Source: a bacterium
Lineage (GTDB): Bacteria; UBA10199; JAIBAG01
Assembly (NCBI GenBank): GCA_019695305.1
Contig: JAIBAG010000007.1
Coordinates: 1 to 64,000, forward strand
Direction: 5' to 3'
DNA length: 64,000 nt
The notes beneath the pieces were generated by a model, which did no database searches, was not told where the DNA came from, and saw only the letters and a list, made by a program, of their open reading frames with translations. Made by a program: the position numbers and the translations under genes. Of this stretch, positions 34,031 through 44,336 are shown piece by piece. Positions within the stretch are counted from its first letter, which is position 1. The number at the start of each line of letters is the position of its first letter.

Positions 34031-37000
34031 GTGAAGCTCGATTTCATCATCTTAAATGGTTTTTTTAAAGAGAACCCCCAGCTCACAGAGGAGGAGCGTC
34101 AAGTCCTACAGACTTATGATACGACTAAATCCAATTCTGTGGATCGGGATAACCCCTTGCTTACCGATAATGAAGATTTAGGTGGTATTGTTTTCGATAA
34201 AACCGAACTAGCAGCCATACTAAATAATAATCCAATTTTTAAGCATGCCCTTCAGTTCGGTAGTTTGCATACCATGGCCATTCCGGGTTTTGACGATACT
34301 TACAGCCTTTTGGCCGATTATGTGCGGGATCATCTGGCCCAGGATTATTTTCAGGACTTGTGCGGGCTAGAGGGATTTCCGATACCGAAAAATGCCACTC
34401 TTACAGATGACCCCACCGAAAATTTAAAGCTGTATTTTCAATTTGTGGAGCGGGTGAAAAACGAATTTACTGTTTTGTCTGCAGTGGATCAACCCTCAGA
34501 TTTTTTAAGAAATACCCAAGTTGCTGGACGCCCTTTGTATCGGTGCCAAAAAGAGGAGCAAAAAGACGTACTGGGAAACGAGACGGGAACCATCTATCAT
34601 GTTTATATTGATTTGGGTGTTGTAGAACTTACTTGTTCCATAAAAAATGAGAATGATCCTCAATTTTTTACAAAATGGAACATTAAACCCATGGGTGATC
34701 CCTTATTTTGGGAAATGATTGACCCCACCAATAGCATGTCCTTGTTGCCTACTTTATTTCTTGCCGACATTGAAAAAAACTCAGATTGGCCCGCCGTTTT
34801 TGATGTAAACACAGCAGCATCTTCTTCTGCACCTATTCTTTTTTCCGAATTTGAAAATATCACTATTTCTTCTGGAGATTTGGAAAAAATAGACAGATTC
34901 ATCGATGGTATTAATTATGTCCGAGACTATAGTTATACAGAAAATGAGATAGCAAAAATTCTTATGGGGTATTTAACGGATGACACTTCTGTTGAAGTGG
35001 GTTTGGAGGCCGATACCATTACCATTACAAATGCAGAAGGTACTGTTACATGGGCGTTGAGGCAATTGTTGCTGAAACATGGTTACACTCTGGAAAAATA
35101 TGAAGATATCTCGGGTAGGGTTACGTATTATATTCAAAAAACCGATACCGTGGCCTGGCTTATCAATAAAGCCACCGGTGCCGAAAGGCTGGTGGCACTC
35201 AGTAAATTTCCTCTTAGGTTTTCCGAGGGTGATTTTAAAGGTTTTTTTAAAAAAATGGATGATAAGGATCTCCCTGGGAGGTTGACGTTTTTATTGCCGT
35301 ATTATGGAGGGTATGCCCGCATGAATTGGGCGACGGAGTTAAGAAATACCCCATGGCTGAGTGGATTAGTGGGCAATTTTAATGAAGAACAAATAAAAAA
35401 TGATTTATGCCTGTTTATGGATGATTGGAATTTGTATCAGGCCTTGTTTACCGAGCCCTGTATTGCTTTTAGAACAGGTGGGATGGAGGCCATGGATCAG
35501 GCCAGTGCTATTTTGGCGGCTTTGCAAAAAACAAGTACCCCCCGTATTGCCTTGGCGGCTTTGTTGCACATGGCTATGGGCCAAGGGAAGGCAGCAGATG
35601 AATTGCGCCAGGTTTTGCCTTCGGTTTTATCTCAAATAGATTATTTTATTCCAAAAGAGGCTCGGGAAAAAAAGAAGGGTGAAGTAACAGTTGAGACTCA
35701 AAACGAAGGTTTGGGAAATGCCTGGTACACCTGGCACCCGCAGCAATTTTATGAGATGGCGTCCCGTTTGGAGCTTATAACCCCAGAGCAATTAAAAGGA
35801 CATATTGCACTCCTCGATTTTGATTATTTTGCAACAGGTCTAAAAGCTATTGACAATAATTTTACCCTCACCCGTCATCCGTTGACTATAGACTTGCCCA
35901 AAATCACACCATCCGCTCCTAAAGAGGATATTCTCAATTTTGACCTTTTATCTCATTTTATAAAACGAGATTCCACACGCGAGAAACTGGGGTTATTACG
36001 GGCAGAAAAGAGTGAGTTAATGCTAATCGATGTGCTCACTCTGGATTGGGATAATGTCCAACGCGAGGATATACGCCGTGCCTTGGAACGCTATGCGCGT
36101 GATGACGAAGATGGGTTTGTACATATTGCGGCGGCAGTTGTTCTGCGGAGCAGGCCGGATGCACTGGATAGACTTACCGGAAGGGATGATAAAAATTTGA
36201 AATACGAGTTATTGCCTCCCAAGGCCCTGGCCAAAGTGGTGTTGAAGTATCCCAAAGTAGCCTCAAAAGCTCTGGAATGGCTGTTTATGAATGATGAAAA
36301 AAGGGCTATTGATACTCTTGAATATGCTCTTGGTTTTGTGCCTTATCATCCAGAAGGTTTTTGGGATAATGCCATTAAACTTTTGGTGGCATCGCTGCAC
36401 CCCAAGGCTTGTGCCGTGTTAACCATGGCGCGGTCTCTAAGCGATCTTAAGCTGGCAGCAAAAACTCTCAAACTCATTGATGATAAACTCAAATGCCCGT
36501 TTGATGCCGATTATTTTAAGGCCCTTTGTTTTGATCTGGAACAGGATTACAAAAAATATCAGGATCAAAAAGGAAGCGATGTTTATAAAACGGTTTTATT
36601 TTATGCTCTGTGCCGCAAATTGGAAGGGATGATGATTATTTATGGTGGCCCATTAACCTGGCACGAGGAGATGGAGTCAGGCTTTCAAGCTTTGTTTGGC
36701 ACAGAATTAACTATCTCTTTAAAATGTTTGTATTTTGAATGTGAATCCGCTGATTCTTTTGAAAGTTTGATGAACACCCTCACTTTTATCCAAAAAACTC
36801 TGGATGAATATAAGGCGGGTTATGGTGATTTAGAAATGGGGTATGAGGATGTGCTTTCGGTGATTTCAATGTATTTGAGCCACTATCCGGAACTGCGACA
36901 TGAACAAGAGTTATGGACTTTTGTTTTTGAGGCGCTGGATAAGGCCTTGGAGGCTGAAAAACCAAATCTTTATTCCGCTGGACGTCATGTGGAGTTGGAC

Positions 37001-39049
37001 GAGATCGCCAAAAAATTTGAGGCATTTATAAAAGAAGTTCCTGTTCCGGATAAGATAACGGTGCCTCCCACGTATCAAATGATGTTATTCTATTTGGGGC
37101 AATCCAACTATGCAGACGCAATATTCACGGCGGGAGCTGCAGAAAAAGGGATAACCCCGCTTACGGTAAAAGAGCCCTTTGATTACTGGCTCTATTTTTT
37201 CGATTCCAGTAGTTTTAATCCCCAAGAGGGCTTGCTGGCCATGTACGAACACCTTTGGCAAAAACATGGTCCCTTTTTTTTAAAAACGGAGGTCCCCACA
37301 TCGATAGCTATTGAAGGCTGGAAAAAGCAAGACTGCCTTCCCGCTTATCAGCTTTTTATGGCCTCTCGTGGCCAGTGGGGTGAGGTACATAGCATCCCAT
37401 ATGATCTCATCGATTGGAAAAATCCTTTTCATGCCAGGGTAATGAGCGCATACAAAAAAAACCTGGATACTTTTGTTCTAACTCCTGATTATGCAGATCC
37501 TTTAGACAGTACCAAGTACAATGAAAAACTTTACCCTCTCGATGATGTGCTGGTTTTTCTGGAGCGTTTGGCGAGTTTGGCCGCTTTAAAAATGCCGCAA
37601 GGGCCTTATGAGCGCGATATTTATAATTTGGAGAGTGATGAACTGGAGGCCTTGCTGGAAGCCTTGAAAAACAATATGGACCTTGTGTTGCAAGATATAG
37701 CAGACGCTCTTTATTTAGGAGCCAATGGGTATGCCATAGAAAGTGAAACCCCGGAAATGTTACGGAAAATAAAAGAGACAATCCCGGGTGATTCGGTGTT
37801 GGGTTATTTGTTTAGTTTGGTGCAGGCCATTTTGGGTGATGAGAATGCTATTAATACCTTATGGCAATTCCACGATGGGGAAAAAACACTTGCCTCGGAT
37901 ATCCGTTTTTTGGGCGATCAAGTGGGTAATCTGCTTTTTTACGGGGATGAATTTTTAAAACACCATAATCCCGCGCGTTTTTTTGGGATTCATACGCCAC
38001 AGGCTAATGCCAACCGTAATGTGGTGGCCACGGTGGAAATGGGCAAGCCCGATACGGCAATCAAAGCAATGGCTCCTCATATCCAATTATCACGCCATGC
38101 CCAACAGGCGGCTACAGCTTCTCATTCTACGTTTACTGCCCAAGTAGTTTTGGGGGGTACTAGTATTAACGGTGATTATCATGGAACGGTGCGTTCTTAT
38201 GTGGTGTCGGAAAAAGGACATATTTTTGAAGGAGTGGATGCTATTTTGGGACAGGTGTTGGCAGATGTGAGAAGGGGTAAAAAAACGGATGTGGTGAGTA
38301 TTTCGCTGGCTTCATACTTTATTCCCACCAGTCTTAATACTCAAGATTTGCTCAATTCGTCGATAGTGCATTCTATAAAAGCCAAACTTGCGGCTTTAAG
38401 TTTACACAGAATACCGGTAGTTATTGCGGCGGGCAATGAAGGCAGTGTAGAAATCATGGAGAGTAATGCAGTGCAATTAAATGATTTGGCTAAAATAAGC
38501 CCCCATTTTATTGTGGTGGGTTCTAACAGTGGGTTGCACAAAAAAGAAGGGGCAACATATTCTTTTATTTCAGGAAAGTTGCCTGATGAAGAACCGCGTC
38601 GCGTGAGTCGTTTTTCGTCCACAGGCAATCCATCGGCCCGTGTGGATGTGGTGAGTGTGGGAGAAGGCATTGATGTTTTTACCGGAGCCCTTTTTGAAAA
38701 AGTGGATGGTACCAGTTTTTCCACTCCTAATGTGGCGGCGGTACTAGCCACCATGAAACACTTAGCTCCTATGGCCACTGTTGAGATGCTGCAGGCCATT
38801 CTTAAAATGACGGCCACCGATTTAAAACAAGATACCCCTTTATCCGAGGGGGCAGGTGAGGTGAATACGCGTGATGCGCTTTATGTGGCCTCTATTATAA
38901 ATCCGTTTATGACGCACAAAAAACGTCTTCAAATAGCCGAAGAATTTGGCTACAAGCAGGATAAAGCCGAAGACCTAATTTGGCTTGCAAACCGGATACG
39001 CCAGCAGGTATGGTTTGGCAATGCGCATCGACAAAGTTATGGGGAATAA
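34031..39049 (+). CDS. Giant protein with helical-repeat body and C-terminal subtilase domain
   Basis: At 1672 residues this has no signal peptide, so it should be cytoplasmic. Residues 1-500 are mixed and I cannot assign them. About 640-1000 shows regularly spaced amphipathic helices (ALERYARDD, ALAKVVLKYPKVASKALEWL), HEAT- or ARM-like. A C-terminal subtilase domain starts near residue 1330: H1365 lies in SHSTFTAQVV, N1469 in AAGNEGS and S1562 in DGTSFSTPN. The expected catalytic Asp position is E1336 (VEMG, aligned to the V-I-D-T-G motif), so activity may be low or altered; D1341 is a weaker alternative. Start is GTG at 34031, with no well-spaced Shine-Dalgarno. It follows two small paralogs under the sigma-54 promoter. 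I infer a protease or scaffold acting on its neighbours. Confidence 0.75.
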   Translation: MKLDFIILNGFFKENPQLTEEERQVLQTYDTTKSNSVDRDNPLLTDNEDLGGIVFDKTELAAILNNNPIFKHALQFGSLHTMAIPGFDDTYSLLADYVRDHLAQDYFQDLCGLEGFPIPKNATLTDDPTENLKLYFQFVERVKNEFTVLSAVDQPSDFLRNTQVAGRPLYRCQKEEQKDVLGNETGTIYHVYIDLGVVELTCSIKNENDPQFFTKWNIKPMGDPLFWEMIDPTNSMSLLPTLFLADIEKNSDWPAVFDVNTAASSSAPILFSEFENITISSGDLEKIDRFIDGINYVRDYSYTENEIAKILMGYLTDDTSVEVGLEADTITITNAEGTVTWALRQLLLKHGYTLEKYEDISGRVTYYIQKTDTVAWLINKATGAERLVALSKFPLRFSEGDFKGFFKKMDDKDLPGRLTFLLPYYGGYARMNWATELRNTPWLSGLVGNFNEEQIKNDLCLFMDDWNLYQALFTEPCIAFRTGGMEAMDQASAILAALQKTSTPRIALAALLHMAMGQGKAADELRQVLPSVLSQIDYFIPKEAREKKKGEVTVETQNEGLGNAWYTWHPQQFYEMASRLELITPEQLKGHIALLDFDYFATGLKAIDNNFTLTRHPLTIDLPKITPSAPKEDILNFDLLSHFIKRDSTREKLGLLRAEKSELMLIDVLTLDWDNVQREDIRRALERYARDDEDGFVHIAAAVVLRSRPDALDRLTGRDDKNLKYELLPPKALAKVVLKYPKVASKALEWLFMNDEKRAIDTLEYALGFVPYHPEGFWDNAIKLLVASLHPKACAVLTMARSLSDLKLAAKTLKLIDDKLKCPFDADYFKALCFDLEQDYKKYQDQKGSDVYKTVLFYALCRKLEGMMIIYGGPLTWHEEMESGFQALFGTELTISLKCLYFECESADSFESLMNTLTFIQKTLDEYKAGYGDLEMGYEDVLSVISMYLSHYPELRHEQELWTFVFEALDKALEAEKPNLYSAGRHVELDEIAKKFEAFIKEVPVPDKITVPPTYQMMLFYLGQSNYADAIFTAGAAEKGITPLTVKEPFDYWLYFFDSSSFNPQEGLLAMYEHLWQKHGPFFLKTEVPTSIAIEGWKKQDCLPAYQLFMASRGQWGEVHSIPYDLIDWKNPFHARVMSAYKKNLDTFVLTPDYADPLDSTKYNEKLYPLDDVLVFLERLASLAALKMPQGPYERDIYNLESDELEALLEALKNNMDLVLQDIADALYLGANGYAIESETPEMLRKIKETIPGDSVLGYLFSLVQAILGDENAINTLWQFHDGEKTLASDIRFLGDQVGNLLFYGDEFLKHHNPARFFGIHTPQANANRNVVATVEMGKPDTAIKAMAPHIQLSRHAQQAATASHSTFTAQVVLGGTSINGDYHGTVRSYVVSEKGHIFEGVDAILGQVLADVRRGKKTDVVSISLASYFIPTSLNTQDLLNSSIVHSIKAKLAALSLHRIPVVIAAGNEGSVEIMESNAVQLNDLAKISPHFIVVGSNSGLHKKEGATYSFISGKLPDEEPRRVSRFSSTGNPSARVDVVSVGEGIDVFTGALFEKVDGTSFSTPNVAAVLATMKHLAPMATVEMLQAILKMTATDLKQDTPLSEGAGEVNTRDALYVASIINPFMTHKKRLQIAEEFGYKQDKAEDLIWLANRIRQQVWFGNAHRQSYGE

Positions 39050-39092
39050 ATTGGTTTTCATTAAACTTGTTTTAGGTTAACAGGCTTTAATC

Positions 39093-39851
39093 ATGAAAAC
39101 CGGTAAAAATCAGATACTCTACGGTAAAAATCCGGCCCTCGAATGTCTCAAGGCTTCTCGCCGTCCTGTTTTTGAAATCTACCTTCAAGATACACTTTTT
39201 AAATCACTGCAATCCGAACTTATTCCTTTTCTTTCGCCATCGTTTAAAGCGTTTCATAGTGTCAATAAAACCAAGCTCGATTCGTTAACGCAGGGCGCTT
39301 TGCATCAAGGAATTGTATTTTCTGTAGGAACTTATCCTTATGCCGATGAAGGCGATATCATTGAGCGTGGTGATAAACCGTCTACGCTAGTGTTATGTGA
39401 TTCACTCCAAGATCCTCAAAATTTAGGCGCTATATCCCGCAGTGCTTTGTGCTTTGGTGTAGATGCGCTGGTGTGCCCCAAAGACCGTGCTGTAGAAGTA
39501 ACACCCGCGGCTGTTAAAGCCTCTGCCGGAGCCTTGGAACATTTGGCCGTTTGCCGCATCACCAACCTCATTAACTTCATGAAAGATTTAAAAGACGCCG
39601 GATATTGGTGTTATGGGGCCGATATTAAAGGTAAAAAAACTCTTTCTCAGATCGAATTCCCCCAAAAAACGGCCTTGGTTCTGGGCAGTGAAGGCGAGGG
39701 GATGCGTCGCCTCACCGCCGAAAACTGTGATGAGCTTTTTAAAATCCCCATGGCCCAGGGTTTTGATTCGCTTAACGTAGCGCAGGCGGCTTCTGTGATT
39801 TTTTACGAACGCTTTTCTCGGAGCACGGGGCACGGGAACCGGGAATCGTAA
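39093..39851 (+). CDS. rlmB: SpoU-family 23S rRNA 2'-O-ribose methyltransferase
   Basis: The 252-residue product has the SpoU/TrmH fold. An N-terminal substrate-binding domain ([10 protein letters not shown]) is followed by the knotted methyltransferase core with [16 protein letters not shown] (motif 1), [11 protein letters not shown] (motif 2) and [10 protein letters not shown] (motif 3). It methylates 2'-O of a guanosine in 23S rRNA, G2251 in Escherichia coli. The last residues (STGHGNRES) are encoded by a dispersed palindromic repeat that overlaps the gene end, so the C-terminus is not conserved. Cytoplasmic. Confidence 0.9.
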   Translation: MKTGKNQILYGKNPALECLKASRRPVFEIYLQDTLFKSLQSELIPFLSPSFKAFHSVNKTKLDSLTQGALHQGIVFSVGTYPYADEGDIIERGDKPSTLVLCDSLQDPQNLGAISRSALCFGVDALVCPKDRAVEVTPAAVKASAGALEHLAVCRITNLINFMKDLKDAGYWCYGADIKGKKTLSQIEFPQKTALVLGSEGEGMRRLTAENCDELFKIPMAQGFDSLNVAQAASVIFYERFSRSTGHGNRES

Positions 39852-39902
39852 AAAAGAGCTCTTTTTATCTTTACGGATCCCGTGTCCCGAACCCCGGATC
39901 CC
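39822..39902. repeat. Palindromic repeat overlapping the rlmB 3' end
   Basis: The left arm AGCACGGGGCACGGGAACCG and right arm CGGATCCCGTGTCCCGAACC are imperfect inverted repeats, with a perfect AAAAAGAGCTCTTTTT palindrome at the tip. The gene's last ten codons lie in the left arm. Probably a repeat insertion that replaced the old gene end. Confidence 0.75.
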
Positions 39903-39954
39903 TTTCTTCTTCACATTGACATTCCCTGTAATTCCTTATAAACCCACGTGTCCT

Positions 39955-41166
39955 ATGGCTTTAATTGTACAAAAGTATGGCGGTACCTCGGTGCAGGATG
40001 CTGACCGGATTAAAAATGTTGCTAAAAGAGCTATCGAAGCTAAAAAGGCAGGGCACGATGTTGTGGTGGTTGTCTCGGCCATGGCCGGGGAAACCAATCG
40101 TCTTTTAGCTTTGGCTAAGTCTATTACCACTGAACCCGATGAACGTGAGTTAGATCAGTTGGTGTCTACTGGTGAGCAGGTAACCATTGCATTACTGGCC
40201 TTAGCGCTACAGGAAATGGGCCAACCGGCGCGATCCTTTTTGGGAACCCAAGTAAAAATTATTACCGATTCGGCTTATTCCAAAGCCCGTATCCAACGTA
40301 TTGATGCCGATATTATTTTTAGCGCACTTAAAGAAGGTAAGATAGTAGTAGTGGCTGGTTTTCAGGGTATGGATGAAGGTGGCAATATTACTACTTTAGG
40401 ACGTGGAGGGTCGGATACAACGGCTGTAGCCTTAGCGGCTGCCTTAAAGGCCGATTTGTGTGAAATTTATACCGATGTGGATGGGGTTTATACCACCGAT
40501 CCTCGTATTTGTCCCAATGCCCAAAAATTACCAAAAGTTACTTATGATGAAATGCTTGAGATGGCTAGTAGTGGGGCTAAGGTTTTGCAAGTGCGTTCGG
40601 TTGAATTTGCTGCCAAATATAAAGTACCTCTGGTTGTAAAATCGTCTTTTAATAACAATGAGGGAACTTTAATCACAACGGAGGAATCCATGGAAGATGT
40701 AGTTGTATCAGGAATTACAATTGATGAAAGCGAAGCAAAGCTTGCCTTACGCGGCCTGCCCGATAAACCGGGTGTAGCCTCTCACGTGTTTGGACCTATT
40801 GCCAAAGCCAATATTAACGTAGACATGATTGTTCAAAATATATCGGCCGAAGGTCTTACCGATTTGACCTTTACTGTGCCCGGTGGCGATTTGCCCAAAG
40901 CTAAAAAAGTGATTGATCAAATCATCGGTGAAGTGGGATTTAAAAAAGTGGAAGCCGATCAAGACGTAGCAAAGGTTTCTGTTATTGGTGTGGGGATGCG
41001 TTCGCATGCTGGGGTTGCCGCTAAAGTTTTTGAAGTGCTTTCGGGTGCTGGTATTAACATTGAAATGATTTCCACTTCCGAAATTCGTATTTCGGTGGTG
41101 GTGAAGAAATCACAGGGTAAAGATGCTGTGAAGAAATTGCATGATGCGTTTGGACTTGGGAAGTAG
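39955..41166 (+). CDS. lysC: Aspartate kinase
   Basis: This enzyme phosphorylates aspartate, the entry step to lysine, threonine and methionine. The 403-residue product shows the amino-acid-kinase motif [20 protein letters not shown] at the start, [28 protein letters not shown] and [16 protein letters not shown]. Two ACT domains at the C-terminus ([17 protein letters not shown] and [17 protein letters not shown]) give feedback control. The frame is open from 39916, but the ATG at 39955 begins the conserved fold. cimA follows 60 bp downstream. Confidence 0.95.
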   Translation: MALIVQKYGGTSVQDADRIKNVAKRAIEAKKAGHDVVVVVSAMAGETNRLLALAKSITTEPDERELDQLVSTGEQVTIALLALALQEMGQPARSFLGTQVKIITDSAYSKARIQRIDADIIFSALKEGKIVVVAGFQGMDEGGNITTLGRGGSDTTAVALAAALKADLCEIYTDVDGVYTTDPRICPNAQKLPKVTYDEMLEMASSGAKVLQVRSVEFAAKYKVPLVVKSSFNNNEGTLITTEESMEDVVVSGITIDESEAKLALRGLPDKPGVASHVFGPIAKANINVDMIVQNISAEGLTDLTFTVPGGDLPKAKKVIDQIIGEVGFKKVEADQDVAKVSVIGVGMRSHAGVAAKVFEVLSGAGINIEMISTSEIRISVVVKKSQGKDAVKKLHDAFGLGK

Positions 41167-41226
41167 AGCCGGCCTTTAGGTTTTGTTTGCGGGTGGGGAA
41201 GAGAAGAGTTTTAAGAATGAGAATGT

Positions 41227-42807
41227 ATGGCTAAGAAAAAACACATTCAAATTTACGATACCTTATTGCGTGACGGCACTCAGGCCGAAGATATTAATTT
41301 TAGCGTAGAGAATAAATTATCTATTGCCGAAAAATTAGATCAATTGGGTGTGGATTTTATTGAAGGCGGATGGCCCGGGGCTAGCCCGCGTGACACCGAG
41401 TTTTTTAATCGTGCCCAGACGGAACTCAAATTAAAGCATGCTAAGCTTGTGGCGTTTGGATCAACGCGCAAAGCCTCTAATAGTGCCGAAGAAGATCGCA
41501 TCTTAAATGATTTACTGGCTTCTAAAGCGAAGGTGATTTGCATTTTTGGAAAAACTTGGGATTTTCATGTAAAGACAGCCTTGGGGATTTCTTTGGACGA
41601 AAATTTAGAGCTTATCCGTTCCAGTCTTGCTTATCTCAAAAAAAATAAACGCCAGGTATTCTACGATGCCGAACATTTTTTTGATGGGTATAAAGCAAAT
41701 CCTCACTACGCCATTAAAACTCTGCTTGCTGCTAAAAAGGGTGGGGCGGATGTTTTGGTTTTATGTGATACCAACGGTGGCACTTTGCCCGATGAAGTAA
41801 GCTCCATCATCAAAAAAGTAAAATCCAAAGTACGTCATCCCTTAGGCATCCATGTGCATAACGATGGCGGCTTAGCTGTGGCTAATTCGCTGGCCGCTGT
41901 TAAAGCCGGGGCTATTCAGGTGCAAGGCACTATCAACGGCGTGGGTGAACGTTGCGGGAATGTAAATTTGCTGACCGTCATTGCCAATCTCGAGCTCAAA
42001 ATGGGTTATGATGCTGTTGGTGCTAAAGGTTTAAAAAATTTAACCACCATCTCGCGCTTTGTGGATGAAATGGCTAATCGTGTGGGCACACCTTATCAGC
42101 CCTTCGTTGGAAAATCCGCTTTTGCTCACAAGGGTGGTATGCATGTGAATGCTATTTTAAAAGATTCACGCACCTACGAACACATCAATCCAGAACTGGT
42201 GGGGAATGCCCAACGTATTTTAGTGTCGGATTATTCGGGCGCTTCTACCATTTCTAAAAAAATGGCTGAAGTGGGTGTGAAGCTGGAAGCTAACGATCCT
42301 AAGGTGAAACAATTATTAGGTGCGCTTAAAAATTTAGAAAATAAAGGTTACGAATATGAAGGTGCCGAGGCTTCGTTTGAAGTGCTGGTTAAAAAAACTT
42401 TAGGCGCCTATAAGCCGCATTTTAATCTGCATTCTTTTACAGTTACCGATAATATTTCGGAAGACGAGGCAAAAGTTTATTCGCGAGCTGATATTCATTT
42501 GGAAGTGAATGGCCATTCCGAAAAAACTACCGGTGAAGGTGTTGGTCCGGTGCATGCCTTAGATCAGGCTTTGCGCAAGGCTCTTGAACGTTTTTATCCG
42601 GTGATTAACGGGATGAAATTATTAGATTACCGTGTACGCGTGTTGCCAGCCGGTGAAGGAACTGCTTCATATGTGCGAGTTATTATTGAATGCGGCGACG
42701 GTAACTCTAAATGGAATACGGTAGGGGTATCCGAAAATATATTACAAGCAAGTTATCAGGCCTTGGTAGATGCTATTGATTACAAACTGCTTAAAGATCA
42801 CCTCTAA
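41227..42807 (+). CDS. cimA: Citramalate synthase
   Basis: CimA condenses pyruvate and acetyl-CoA to citramalate, a threonine-independent route to isoleucine. The 526-residue product has the DRE-TIM barrel: IQIYDTLLRDGTQAEDINF at the start and the metal ligands in HVHNDGGLAVANSLAA. The lid follows, with GERCGNVNL. The C-terminal LeuA allosteric domain is present (about 400-515). It matches the citramalate-synthase subfamily (TIGR00977 type) rather than isopropylmalate synthase, and is adjacent to lysC. Cytoplasmic. Confidence 0.93.
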   Translation: MAKKKHIQIYDTLLRDGTQAEDINFSVENKLSIAEKLDQLGVDFIEGGWPGASPRDTEFFNRAQTELKLKHAKLVAFGSTRKASNSAEEDRILNDLLASKAKVICIFGKTWDFHVKTALGISLDENLELIRSSLAYLKKNKRQVFYDAEHFFDGYKANPHYAIKTLLAAKKGGADVLVLCDTNGGTLPDEVSSIIKKVKSKVRHPLGIHVHNDGGLAVANSLAAVKAGAIQVQGTINGVGERCGNVNLLTVIANLELKMGYDAVGAKGLKNLTTISRFVDEMANRVGTPYQPFVGKSAFAHKGGMHVNAILKDSRTYEHINPELVGNAQRILVSDYSGASTISKKMAEVGVKLEANDPKVKQLLGALKNLENKGYEYEGAEASFEVLVKKTLGAYKPHFNLHSFTVTDNISEDEAKVYSRADIHLEVNGHSEKTTGEGVGPVHALDQALRKALERFYPVINGMKLLDYRVRVLPAGEGTASYVRVIIECGDGNSKWNTVGVSENILQASYQALVDAIDYKLLKDHL

Positions 42808-42855
42808 TTTTTTTGTGACTTTAACGTAAAAAACTTCAAACTTATCAACTAATTG

Positions 42856-42884
42856 TTGACACTTATCGGGATTTCCTTCATATT
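42856..42884 (+). promoter_or_regulatory. Sigma-70-type promoter of the OmpA-family gene
   Basis: TTGACA at 42856-42861 and CATATT at 42879-42884 are 17 bases apart. An AAGGAG site at 42914-42919 precedes the ATG at 42927 by 7 bases. Confidence 0.7.
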
Positions 42885-42926
42885 TTACCGCAAGGTCAGC
42901 CCAACAATTAATTAAGGAGTCATTTC

Positions 42927-44315
42927 ATGAACTTACTCCCGTTTAAAAACTTTAAGTGTTACATATTTCTTTTTTTGGCACTTTTAATTTTTACTTCACC
43001 GGTTGAAGCCCGGTACATTTCCAATTTTTCTGCCATAAATTTTACTCCCGCGGTAGATAGTGGTGATTATGTGACCGTGTATGGATCACAAAATTTAGGA
43101 CAAAGACAAGGTGCGTTGGGTGTGTATTTTGATTATGCCAATCGCCCCCTGCAATTTGTGGCTACCGGCGCTGCTACGGGCCGTCAATCGGTTATTGATC
43201 ACATGTTTGTGGCCGATGTTTATGGTGCTTATGGTTTTACCGACTGGTTTACTGTTGGTTTAAATATTCCTGTGGTGGGTTATAGCTGGTTTTTTACCGA
43301 TGATGCCGCCGCCGACTCTGATCATGCTGCTGGGCTTGGTGACATTACAGCCTATTTTAAGTTTCGAATTGTGAACACCGATAATAGTCGTGTAGGTTTT
43401 TCGTTTATGCCTTATGTGACCTTACCCTCCGGCGATTTTAGCCGCTATTCGGGTAACGGACACGTGACAGGGGGCGCATCCTTAATTACCGATTTTATTT
43501 TTCATGAACGCTTCAGCATGGCGTTAAACGTAGGGGCTTTGTTGCGTGACGACGTAACACGTCACGCCGTTAATATTGATGATCGTTTAACCTACGGTTT
43601 GGCTGCTAATGTAAAGTTTTCTAAAGGCGTTCATGGTATTGCCGAAGTTACCGGTTCTACAAATCTTAAAAACATGTTTGCCGAAGGATCCGAATCGCCT
43701 CTTGAAGCGGGCGGCGCGGTTCGCTTTCTTATTCCCAATTCTGGTTTTGGTTTAGACGTGGGTGGTACGGCCGGTCTTATTGATGGTGTAGGTGCTCCCC
43801 GTTTTAGAGCTTATTTGGGTGTAAAATACACCGGTGGTCAACCCAAGTGTCCAGAATGTCCTCAGCCGGCTCCACCTCCACCGCCCGATCCTCGTATTCG
43901 TGGTGGCAAAATTGTGCTGTGGGGTAAAATCTTTTACGATACTGATAAAGCCACCATCAAACCCATCTCCTATCCTGTGTTAGATGATGTGGTTGATGTT
44001 ATGATGAAAAATCCCCAGCTTCGTTTGGTGGAAGTACAAGGACATACCGATGCGCGTGCTAGCGACGAGTATAATAGAAAACTTTCGGATGCTCGTGCTC
44101 ACTCGGCCATGGAATATCTTATTAGTAAAGGTATTGAGCCGTCACGCTTAGTGGCTAAAGGTTATGGTGAATCGCAGCCCATTGCTGATAACACCACCAA
44201 GGAAGGTATGAGCCAAAACCGTAGAACAGAATTTGTGATTCTGCAGCAAGACGGTGGGGTTGAGGTAGGTACCGACCCTTCAACCGAGGCTCCAGCCCCG
44301 GGTTCTACCATGTAA
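42927..44315 (+). CDS. Outer-membrane barrel with C-terminal OmpA domain
   Basis: The 462-residue product begins with a signal peptide ending near PVEA. The next 285 or so residues form a beta-barrel. A Cys/Pro-rich linker follows (PKCPECPQPAPPPPPDP), then an OmpA domain (about 330-440) with FYDTDKATIKPISYPVLDDV, VEVQGHTDARASDEYNRKLSDARA and the NRRTEF signature. The OmpA domain binds peptidoglycan and ties the outer membrane to the wall. The barrel half is paralogous to the protein at 29590. A strong sigma-70 promoter and a rho-independent terminator mark it as a single-gene, highly expressed unit. Confidence 0.9.
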   Translation: MNLLPFKNFKCYIFLFLALLIFTSPVEARYISNFSAINFTPAVDSGDYVTVYGSQNLGQRQGALGVYFDYANRPLQFVATGAATGRQSVIDHMFVADVYGAYGFTDWFTVGLNIPVVGYSWFFTDDAAADSDHAAGLGDITAYFKFRIVNTDNSRVGFSFMPYVTLPSGDFSRYSGNGHVTGGASLITDFIFHERFSMALNVGALLRDDVTRHAVNIDDRLTYGLAANVKFSKGVHGIAEVTGSTNLKNMFAEGSESPLEAGGAVRFLIPNSGFGLDVGGTAGLIDGVGAPRFRAYLGVKYTGGQPKCPECPQPAPPPPPDPRIRGGKIVLWGKIFYDTDKATIKPISYPVLDDVVDVMMKNPQLRLVEVQGHTDARASDEYNRKLSDARAHSAMEYLISKGIEPSRLVAKGYGESQPIADNTTKEGMSQNRRTEFVILQQDGGVEVGTDPSTEAPAPGSTM

Positions 44316-44336
44316 GTGTTGGTTAATATTGCTTTT

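Noticed and set aside
38341-38817. Open frame of 158 codons on the minus strand inside the subtilase domain
   Set aside because: It is antisense to conserved subtilase motifs and has no start site or family match.
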